NCBI GenBank assembly: GCA_964627035.1
Contig: CAZVKN010000011.1
Location: 1-64,000 of the forward strand
DNA length: 64,000 nucleotides
DNA from: CAZVKN01 sp964627035
GTDB lineage: Bacteria > Electryoneota > AABM5-125-24 > Hatepunaeales > Hatepunaeaceae
Direction of reading: 5' to 3'
Shown here: positions 1 to 8,600 of the stretch, piece after piece
How positions within the stretch are numbered: the first letter of the stretch is position 1
Layout of the letters: every line of letters starts with the position of its first letter
Notes under the pieces: generated by a model
Databases searched by the model: none
What the model was told of the DNA's origin: nothing
What the model saw: the letters and a program-made list of their open reading frames with translations, nothing else
Program-made: the position numbers and the translations under genes

Positions 1-365
1 AATCTTGGTCAATTATCTAACTAACTTTGTGCAAAACCTTAACTAATTACCAAAAACTTTACACACTAAAACAGGAGTTAAAAACTGCTATAAACCCTTT
101 ACAGCACTTGCTTTTGCACACTTATTTTCACTGAAATCCCCTCTTGCTCCTTTTTACCTGTAAACTTTCTTTACAGAAAAAGTATCAATAAACATTGAGT
201 TTTGCAAAAAAAGTGTAAAAATAATTTACACTTAGTCGCGGAAAAAGGCGCGGCAAAAGTTATTTTTTTCTCGCTTCCAAAAAGTATCAGTGCAGCAAGG
301 GGTTTCAGAAACTTTTGCTCCGTGGCACGGTAATTGCTCATCTATAAAATAGACCGAGAATCACA
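1..365. promoter_or_regulatory. A+T-rich upstream region with repeated TTTACA/TGTAAA sites
   Basis: This non-coding stretch precedes the first T9SS gene. It contains two inverted repeats with the same layout, TGTAAA, 5 bases, TTTACA: one at 159-175 (extended by one flanking C/G pair to 158-176) and one at 211-233 (9-bp arms AAGTGTAAA and TTTACACTT). Extra TTTACA half-sites lie at about 58-63 and 98-103. Identical spacing in two palindromes is what a dimeric regulator would need; which regulator is unknown. No clear -35/-10 pair stands out. Seen: the palindromes. Inferred: operator function. Confidence 0.5.
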
Positions 366-2243
366 ATGATTAAAGTAAAATTACATAACTTCGTTTTCTG
401 CTGGACTTTGCCGGCTCTGATTGCCTGCAACCTCGCCTATTCTGAAACCTTCGTAGCAGGTGAAGTAGCGGGACACTGGGAGGCGGATCGGAGTCCATAC
501 ATAGTGATAGACTCAACATGGATACCCGAGGACAGAGAATTGGTAATCCATGAAGGTGTGACTGTTCTTTTCGAGGATGGCCTGGGGCTTTATGCTTACG
601 GAGGATTGACGGTACAAGGCTCTGAAGAGGACTCGGTCATCTTCCGCGTTCGCGACCGCAATGAGCTTGTTGCGGATATCTACGATATTCCAGAACCAAT
701 TTGGGCGGGAATTTGGCTGCTTAACCGTAATCTGGAATACTCCTTCAGTTATAGTAGTATTAAAGATACAGAACACTGCCTGGTACTTCCCGGAGATGTT
801 ACACTGGCACTATCGCACTCATCCTTGAGAAGCAATCACCGTCCACTTGGAAGCACACCAAATGATGATGGCTATAACAGGAATGATGTGAGTATAGATC
901 AGTGTGTGATAGATGCTGGACGAATGCTCGCTGTTGGGCGCGGAAGATTGATAATTAGCGATAGTGAAATATGGGCGGGACGTGATCCAACCAGAGATGA
1001 CAGGACCTCAGTATGGGGCATAAATGCAGAGTCAAGCAGGTTGGAGATTGATAATAGTACTGTCATCGGCATTGTTGGATATCTCTATCCGAGTAGCAGT
1101 CGGTTCAGCAATTGTCAATTTCTAAGGAGTCCAGGAGGATTTCCGGTTGAAGTGAGTTTGATGCAGGGTGCCGGGGGGATGATTAACTGCTATGTTCAGG
1201 GGGAAGTAGATGTAGGTGGTCGTGATGAATACTACATTCCCATCCGCGATTGTGTTATTGATTCGATGATAAATGGTAACTTCACCGGGGAAATTAAGAA
1301 TACCAGAATCGGTGGTAGATTGTATCTCCACAGTGATGGAACAGATGTGTTGGTGGAGGATTGCCGGTTGGGAGAGAAAGTTCGTTGTACTCTAATCAAA
1401 CGAGCCGTATTCAGAAATTGCGTTATGCCGGAATTTGTCGGCACAAACCGGACAAAGCTTTTTTTCCTCGGTGACTGGGATGCTCCAGAAGGATCAGAAC
1501 TGGTGATAGACCAATGTTTAATCAGGGGTAAGATTGCCCTTCATCATCCGCATCCTCTCCAAATAACAAATAACACATTTTACATAGATTCCACGCAAAG
1601 CCCCTTGCTAAATGTTTCAATTGTAGATGAAGTTGGCGGCACTATCCGAAACAACATATTCGCTTCCTTGGGATATAATGAGGGTTTTATGGCAATACGG
1701 GAGGACAGCCTGCCAGATATGCAGTACAACTGTATTTCTGGATTCGAGTATTTGACTTATCATGATCAAGAACCGGAATTCCAACTTGACGAAACCAATA
1801 TTTATGATGATCCACGGTTTGCAGACATAGAGTGGGGTGATTATCGTCTGACTGCTGACAGCCCCTGTATTGATGCCGGTGATCCTGACTTGCCAAACGA
1901 TCCGGATGGGACAAGGAGTGATATAGGGAGATACTACTTCCATCAAACTCTATCCGTACGAGATGACCTATCGAAACTACAGTCGTTTGATACGTTGGAG
2001 ATGTACCCTAATCCATCTAATTCGCACTTTAGCCTTCGTATGAACCTGAGTAAAAGTCAGGTGGTTACAGTAACACTGTTTGACCTGTCAGGTAGGAAAA
2101 TAACGTTGTTTAACGAAACTAATACTTCCATCGGAAAGCATGTCGGAACCTATAATGTTACGGAAATCCCTACAGGAACATATTTTGTGTCCGTTTCAGC
2201 ATCCGATAGAACTGAATATTTAAAAATGCAAATTGTGAAATAG
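366..2243 (+). CDS. Secreted right-handed beta-helix protein with T9SS sorting domain
   Basis: This is a 625-residue exported protein. The N-terminus is a signal peptide ending near the alanine/serine of NLAYSE. Residues about 30-500 hold short repeated strands rich in N, D, C and hydrophobics (for example NNTFYID, RNNIFAS), the look of a right-handed parallel beta-helix. Before the tail is a conserved block SPCIDAGDPDLPNDPDGTRS, common in such proteins. The last ~80 residues (MYPNPSNSHFSLRMNLS ... FDLSGRKI ... GTYFVSVSA) form a T9SS type A sorting domain, so the protein is expected on the cell surface or secreted. Its first ~90 residues closely match those of the 26484-28337 protein, so the two are paralogs. 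Substrate or ligand is unknown; adhesion or polysaccharide binding are both possible. The ATG is the first in frame. Confidence 0.8.
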   Translation: MIKVKLHNFVFCWTLPALIACNLAYSETFVAGEVAGHWEADRSPYIVIDSTWIPEDRELVIHEGVTVLFEDGLGLYAYGGLTVQGSEEDSVIFRVRDRNELVADIYDIPEPIWAGIWLLNRNLEYSFSYSSIKDTEHCLVLPGDVTLALSHSSLRSNHRPLGSTPNDDGYNRNDVSIDQCVIDAGRMLAVGRGRLIISDSEIWAGRDPTRDDRTSVWGINAESSRLEIDNSTVIGIVGYLYPSSSRFSNCQFLRSPGGFPVEVSLMQGAGGMINCYVQGEVDVGGRDEYYIPIRDCVIDSMINGNFTGEIKNTRIGGRLYLHSDGTDVLVEDCRLGEKVRCTLIKRAVFRNCVMPEFVGTNRTKLFFLGDWDAPEGSELVIDQCLIRGKIALHHPHPLQITNNTFYIDSTQSPLLNVSIVDEVGGTIRNNIFASLGYNEGFMAIREDSLPDMQYNCISGFEYLTYHDQEPEFQLDETNIYDDPRFADIEWGDYRLTADSPCIDAGDPDLPNDPDGTRSDIGRYYFHQTLSVRDDLSKLQSFDTLEMYPNPSNSHFSLRMNLSKSQVVTVTLFDLSGRKITLFNETNTSIGKHVGTYNVTEIPTGTYFVSVSASDRTEYLKMQIVK

Positions 2244-2264
2244 AATAAATAATTTTGATTGTAT

Positions 2265-2285
2265 GCAGGAGAAAGGTTCTCCTGC
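2265..2285. repeat. Perfect hairpin between two T9SS genes
   Basis: The 9-bp arms GCAGGAGAA and TTCTCCTGC enclose a 3-base loop. There is no T run after it, so it is more likely an mRNA processing or stability element than a classic terminator. An ATG upstream of the next gene lies just before it, which argues against using that earlier start. Confidence 0.6.
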
Positions 2286-2313
2286 AGAATTCATACACAA
2301 AGGAGACAGAATC

Positions 2314-5300
2314 ATGAATGCTCATCGAACACACGTTATGTTCATTCTCGTACTACTGCTGGTCGGTTGTTCAACGGTTTTATTTGGACAAACCACGATT
2401 TGGCAGGCGGACATGGATGAGGATCAATCTTGGGACTGGGATAACGAAGAAACTGGTATTTACGCACTTGGCGAGGACATTACACTCGAATACGACCTTT
2501 TTGTAGAAGAGGGAATATTGTTAGAGTGTGAGCGGTTTTCTCTTACGGTAAGCGGGGGCGAGGATCAGATTGTCCTGATTGGCGATACTGAAGGCGATGC
2601 AGTACAGATTGATGGAGCATATTTTCTCTTGATGGAGGATTGCTTAGATGTCACATTCGAAAATACAACTTTCACTGCTTGTGGAACTGACGGTGCTAAT
2701 GACGGACCGATTCTCATCATTGATGGCAATTTAGATGAGGTTGTTATTGATGGATGCACATTCTCGGAATCGCCTGATGCAACAATATGCTTACAAATAG
2801 ATGGATGTGACGGAACGGTAATAGTTAGTTCGGAATTCGTAGATTTGCAAGCTGCACAAATTGAATGCATCAACATCCGCAATCCGGGAGATGTGGTAGA
2901 GGTGAATAAATGCCATTTCGAAGATGTTCCAGGTGTTGCGATTGATTTTAAGGGGACGGGGGGACACACATTTACTATAGATCAAAATATTTTTTTTGGG
3001 TGTGAAGTAGGTATTCGGATAGGTGAAAATGTGCCACACGGCGATGCTCTAATAAAGAACAATATATTTAGCGATGGTGATAATACCAATGGGACTGGCC
3101 ACGGAATTGTAGTTGCTTCTGATAACGATACCGACACAGACGAGCACCCGCACATTTGGAACAACGCCTTTTACGACAATGAAGGAGATGGGATAAATGT
3201 TGACGTCGAAAACACTGGTGGTGGTGGCGATTCACTTGTTATCAGACACAACGTTTTTTGGGAAAACGGTGGTGATGGAATCGAGTTCAACTTTGGTGCT
3301 GGAGCAGACTTTACAACGGATGTAGCATTTCGTGATAATGCATTTGGGGAGAATACAACTGCAATTGAAACTGATCTCGATCCAGGTGTCGGTGGGATCA
3401 CCTACACAGGTTTGAAGGGTGACGTCACTGATCTCAGAATAAACGGAGCTGCCGGTAATGCCAATAGATTTGCCGCAAATTGCGTTAACAATGACAATGA
3501 CAACTGGGATCTGGTAAATGAAAATCCAAATGGTTTAACCTACGATTTTCACCTACTTGTAGATGATATGGATCCATCATCGGATATCAATGCACTAATA
3601 AATGCTGCATCCGATGGCACAGATCCGGACGGCTCACCTGCTGATATTGGAATGTATGGGGGTCGATATGCTGATGAAAACATTACGAGATTTTTCGTTC
3701 TCTCAGATGATTATTGCTGGGTTACAGATGATCACATCTTTGAGATTGACGCAGCACTGATTTGGGACACATATCGCATTGACGATGACATCAATGCACC
3801 GGAAGTACCTGCCGGTACTGAATTATCATTTGCTGAAGGTACAATCATGGAGTTTGACGACCAGCAGTTGAACGTCAACGGTGCAATTGACTTTGACGGC
3901 ACTTCTGTAAATCCGATTATCCTTCGAGGATACGGTGTATCAGATTGGGGTGGATTACTGTTTGATGATACAACTAACACAGATTCCACACTACTGGACT
4001 ATTGTGAAATCCGAGATGCAGAATACGGTCTCTATTTCGCTGGTGTAGATGACCTTCTCAATGACAGACTTGACGTTGACAACTGCACCATTGACTCTTG
4101 CGGTGTCGGAGTTTATATCAACAACTCCCGCGTAGAAATCACCAATACAACCGTCAGCAACTGCGATATGGCTTCGTTTTCCGGTACAGGTGTTTACATG
4201 ACAAGCAGCAGCTCCGGTCAGGTCATCCTCGACAACTGCACCATCGAAAACAACGGCATTGACGGAACCTACAGCAGCGCAGGTATCACCCTGTCATCAT
4301 CCAGCCCGGAGATCATCAACTGTACCATCGAGGACAACTCCGGTGCCGGAATCGCCTGCTTCAGCTCCAGCCCCGACCTCGACGCCGGTGGCACAACCAA
4401 CAACCCCAATACCATCCAATCCAACGGCGGACTGACCCAATCCGGATCCGACGGCGCAGAGATCTACCTCGCCAGCAGCTCATACCCCGACATCAACTAC
4501 AACAACATCATTGACTACGACCTCGGTCCCGTCGGGTATATGATCTACAAGCACGGCACAAGCAACAAGGGCAACCTCGATGCGGAAGACAACTACTGGG
4601 GCGCCACACCGACATCCAGCTTCTTCTACCGGGGCTCAGGCTCAGCAATAGACTACGATCCATACTCAAACACAAAGGTCACCGGCGCTGACGACTACGA
4701 GATCGCAATGGAATATTGGGAAGACGGCGAGTATGAGGATGCTGCATACTACTTTGAAAGATGCCTGAACGACACGGGTCGTATAGGTATCAACTCGGTT
4801 CGCTATCTGACCGGCTGCGTCGGTGAGATGGAGGACGGTGATTTCGATGATCTTCGCGGACTGCTGCAGGAGGTTGCTGAAGATCACCGCGATGATCGGG
4901 TAGCATGGACTGCCAACCGTTATGCCACTCACTGCCTGACCGAGTTGGAAGATTATGAGGATGCGATGGACGAGTACAATGTTGCTCGTGAGGAAACCGA
5001 CAATGTCGCCGATTCGATTATGGCGGTAATTGACTACCTGTCGGTGAGTGAGCTGGCTGATATTGACCGTGTGGATGGAATAGTCAGTATTCACGATCAG
5101 ATGGGTAAACTACTGTCACAATTCGGTGATATGGAAAAGCTGACTGAACCCAATCTACCGGATGAGTTTGTGATAAGTGAAGCCTATCCTAATCCGTTTA
5201 ATAGTCAAGTTCATCTCGGATTTGATCTACCCGCAAATGGAGAATTTCATCTAACCATCCACGACCTACAAGGACGAACCGTCAAACAGTGGTCAAAGCA

Positions 5301-5436
5301 CTCATCAGTTGCCGGAGAACACAAACTGGTCTGGGATGCGTCAGATGTCAGCAGCGGGGTTTACTTTGCAGAATTACTGATCAGAAATGGTCAAAACAGC
5401 TATAAGAGTTCGAAGAAACTCGTGCTGTTGCGTTAG
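2314..5436 (+). CDS. Large secreted beta-helix / TPR-like T9SS cargo
   Basis: This exported protein has about 1040 residues. I start it at 2314 because AAGGAG lies at 2299-2304 and the peptide then begins with a signal sequence; the upstream in-frame ATG at 2263 runs into a hairpin. The signal contains LLVGC, so it could be a lipoprotein, although LFGQ just after could be an ordinary cleavage site. Two beta-helix regions follow (about residues 60-400 and 480-770) with NNTF/DNCTI-type turns and a very Asp/Asn/Ser-rich composition. Around residues 790-920 there is an acidic helical stretch (YWEDGEYEDAAYYFERCL, LEDYEDAMDEYNVA) that resembles TPR repeats. The tail (AYPNPFNSQVHLGFDLP ... IHDLQGRTV ... 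SGVYFAELL) is a T9SS type A domain. The section around 4100-4700 is visibly more G+C-rich and codon-biased than the rest, which suggests a mosaic origin. Function unknown. Confidence 0.8.
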   Translation: MNAHRTHVMFILVLLLVGCSTVLFGQTTIWQADMDEDQSWDWDNEETGIYALGEDITLEYDLFVEEGILLECERFSLTVSGGEDQIVLIGDTEGDAVQIDGAYFLLMEDCLDVTFENTTFTACGTDGANDGPILIIDGNLDEVVIDGCTFSESPDATICLQIDGCDGTVIVSSEFVDLQAAQIECINIRNPGDVVEVNKCHFEDVPGVAIDFKGTGGHTFTIDQNIFFGCEVGIRIGENVPHGDALIKNNIFSDGDNTNGTGHGIVVASDNDTDTDEHPHIWNNAFYDNEGDGINVDVENTGGGGDSLVIRHNVFWENGGDGIEFNFGAGADFTTDVAFRDNAFGENTTAIETDLDPGVGGITYTGLKGDVTDLRINGAAGNANRFAANCVNNDNDNWDLVNENPNGLTYDFHLLVDDMDPSSDINALINAASDGTDPDGSPADIGMYGGRYADENITRFFVLSDDYCWVTDDHIFEIDAALIWDTYRIDDDINAPEVPAGTELSFAEGTIMEFDDQQLNVNGAIDFDGTSVNPIILRGYGVSDWGGLLFDDTTNTDSTLLDYCEIRDAEYGLYFAGVDDLLNDRLDVDNCTIDSCGVGVYINNSRVEITNTTVSNCDMASFSGTGVYMTSSSSGQVILDNCTIENNGIDGTYSSAGITLSSSSPEIINCTIEDNSGAGIACFSSSPDLDAGGTTNNPNTIQSNGGLTQSGSDGAEIYLASSSYPDINYNNIIDYDLGPVGYMIYKHGTSNKGNLDAEDNYWGATPTSSFFYRGSGSAIDYDPYSNTKVTGADDYEIAMEYWEDGEYEDAAYYFERCLNDTGRIGINSVRYLTGCVGEMEDGDFDDLRGLLQEVAEDHRDDRVAWTANRYATHCLTELEDYEDAMDEYNVAREETDNVADSIMAVIDYLSVSELADIDRVDGIVSIHDQMGKLLSQFGDMEKLTEPNLPDEFVISEAYPNPFNSQVHLGFDLPANGEFHLTIHDLQGRTVKQWSKHSSVAGEHKLVWDASDVSSGVYFAELLIRNGQNSYKSSKKLVLLR

Positions 5437-5468
5437 ATTTGTGTCGCTTCACTCACTCACCCAATTTT

Positions 5469-5515
5469 GTAGTCTGGTTGTCTGCGGCATCGGGCTTGAG
5501 ATAACCCGACTACAA
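5469..5515. repeat. Family A hairpin repeat, copy 1 (degenerate)
   Basis: It begins GTAGTC, ends GACTACAA and contains the stem pair TCGGGCTTG / CAA-type right arm seen in the other family A copies. The first hairpin is damaged here (CTGGTTG, GCGGCA). It sits just after a gene end, as other copies do. Confidence 0.6.
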
Positions 5516-5621
5516 ATATTAATTTTCACTGCTTCTATATATTGACATTTCGCTATCTTTTTATTATGTTGTTCTGTAATACATGAATATCCTGTGAATA
5601 CATAACTTGGGAACAGGAACA

Positions 5622-8600
5622 ATGAAATTGGAATTTTGCACTATATTGCTGTTTGTTTTGCTTCCTGCTATAGCCTTTGGTCTTCAACCTATTGACAGTG
5701 ATGCGATAGTATCACTACTTTCGTCCGATGCCGTGTCTGTAAGCTTAAGCTTTGATCTGGCAGATGTGACCCGGTCAAACGTGACCGAAGACAGCAAGAC
5801 TTACACGATGCACGCCATGACTGATGCCGGATCAACATACGAATACGGCAAACCTCAGCTTCCTGCAATTACACGCTTTGTAGTAGTACCACCCGATGTC
5901 GGTCTGAGATTGGCTGTTGAATCTTCAACCCCCCGCATCGTCCCGGCAGACCATCCACCCGCACTCTTTCTTGATGAAGATTTTCCCCAACCGGATAAAC
6001 CGTACAATGATAGGCTCCCTGTCGGGTCACCGACCCCGACACCCCTGAGTGTATACCCGTTAGACATTGCTTCTATGGGCGGTCCGGTGGTCATCCGCGG
6101 AGTCAGACTAGTCACAGTCACCACTCATCCGGTGCAGTACGATCCTGCATCCAACAGCTATATCTACCACGACAACATTCAAACGGACATCGTATTCACC
6201 GACGAAGAGCCGGTCAATCCTGCGTACGTCCCCTCTCGCAGATACCGCAGTCCACATCTTCTTAAATTCCTTAAATCATTAGCAATTAATGCTGACGATG
6301 TCGGGAGAGACGACCCGAGCGATGAAGCACCGTATGTCGGTCACTGTCTCGTGGTAGCACACGAGAACTGTGTGGAATATGCAGCACCATATATCGAGTG
6401 GCGACGGAAATCGGGCTGGAAGATGGAGTGGTTGAGCCTATCCAATAACGATGCACGGAGCGTGAATACGGTAAAAAGGGAAATTCAGAATGTTTACGAC
6501 GAATATCTTGAAAACGGGATTGACCCGTTTGATCATATCTTTATCATAGGTGATTTGCGCAGATACTGGGGGAACGGACCCCAGCCTCAGTGGGTTCTTG
6601 AACATGCAGATGGACCGCAAAGTGATTGGGACTATGCATGTCTTGAGGGAAACGATAATCATGCTGACGTTGGCATATCAAGATGGGCATCCGGCAGTCC
6701 GGAGATGCTCAGGCTAAACTCCCTCAGACACTTTGCTTATGCAGCAGAACCGCCGATGGAAGAGCCGGATTGGTTCACACGTGGAGCGGTCTATGCCCAG
6801 CGATGGGGCGGCAACTATCATATCAGTCTCGCGACCAATGTGCAATGGGGTATTACCGTTCTAAAAAATCTCGGGTTTGAGGATGTAAACACTCATATTA
6901 ACCTGAGCCAGAATGACAGAGGCGGCGGCATAGTCGGTCCCTTTATCAGGGATCAGTACAACGCAAGAACCAATGTGATGATCGGTCGAGCCCAAAATGG
7001 ATACTTCAGCAGAGGTCTTCCCGGCGTTGAAGACAACGATGTATTCCCTATTGACATCTATCTCGGTGGACATCAAGAAGTATCTGCTTATTCACTGTTA
7101 CGTAGCGGTACCGTGGAACATCCAAAAGGAGCGGTAGCCGTGACCACTTCCTACGGCAATCCTTCCACTATAGTTAACAGTATCTTATGGTTGGAGATTG
7201 TGAGCGGTTTCCTCCAGCACGATATGACTTTTGGCTGGTCACAATTGAAAGGACTTATTGGACCGGTTGAATACTTTCAGGGGTTTGAGCCCATTGGAAG
7301 ATATTATAGAGACCTGACTACTTTTTTGGGCGATCCTGCGCTCCAGTATTGGAAAGGTGTGCCGCTAACGGTCGAGGCGGAGTTTGATGACATAATTTCA
7401 GCCAATCCGGGACACTACAACGTCACCGTTAACAGTGATGACGGAAATGTAGAAGGTGCACTTGTGACGCTATATGCTCCCGGTGATATGCCGGATTTTG
7501 ATGATGACGATTATGCAGCCTATACCGATATGCAGAAGTGGACTGAGAGGACTGATGAAGACGGCGCAGCACGTTTCTTCTTCGATGACGATATCGAGCT
7601 GATCGAAGGAACACCACTCTATGTAACGGTAAGCGGTCGGGAGCTGCTGCCGTTTATGGAAAGGGCTGATATTGAACAGTTGTCGGCAGAGATGAAAGTC
7701 GCTGAATTCTCATTCATTGAAGTTGAAGGCAATGACAACAGAGAAATTAATCCGGGTGAGACTATTCTGTTGTCCGTTACCGGAGTAAACATCGGTGACG
7801 AAGATCTAAACGATGTCACCGCAACTGTTACGAGCGAATCGCCCTGGATTGAAATAGTTGAAGGTGAGTTAAGTTTCGGTGACTGTGATGCTGATGAAGA
7901 AATTGATTGCGCGGAGCCCATTGAAATACGTATCAGCGAATCATGCCCGGACGGCGAGAGCAGGTCAGCCACAAAACCTCGACTCTTGGTACAATTCAAC
8001 GATGGAGAAGATAGTTGGAGTTCATGGTTGGAATTGTCGCCGGTTGCTCCGGATTTTGAGGCAGATGATGAAGTTGAAAATATGGTAATCCCGCGTGACA
8101 ACCGAGTGCGGGAATTTAACCTGCGAATTGAGAATATCGGTGGACAGGATGCAACCGGTTTTACCGCAGTGCTGCGTTCGCGCAGCTTTGGAATCTCTAT
8201 AGTGCAGGATAGCGCTCACTATCCGGCGACAGAAGCCGGAGAATCCAATCAGGTTGACGGTGATCCCTTCAGAATAAAAGGAAGAAGCGAGGCGTTTCCA
8301 GGTGGTGAGGTGGAGATGATGCTTGTTTGCAGGCTGGAAAACGGCTTTGTTGACACGGCACGATTCTCAATTCAGGTTGGCGAAGAGATTGACGACGGTC
8401 CGATAGGACCTGATGATTTCGGATATTACTGTCTGGACGATACCGACAACTGGATTATTGCTCCCACTTATAATTGGATTGAGATTAGCAGAGAAGAAAT
8501 AGAGCGGGATTATAACGGTGTTAGCTGCAATTTTGAAGGTGATTCTCCACAAAATATAGGTGAAGCCACTGTTGTTGATCTCGGTTTTTCGACCGAATTC

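Noticed and set aside
2263..2313. Upstream ATG for the second T9SS gene
   Set aside because: It lies just before a perfect hairpin; the ATG at 2314 has AAGGAG and starts the signal peptide.
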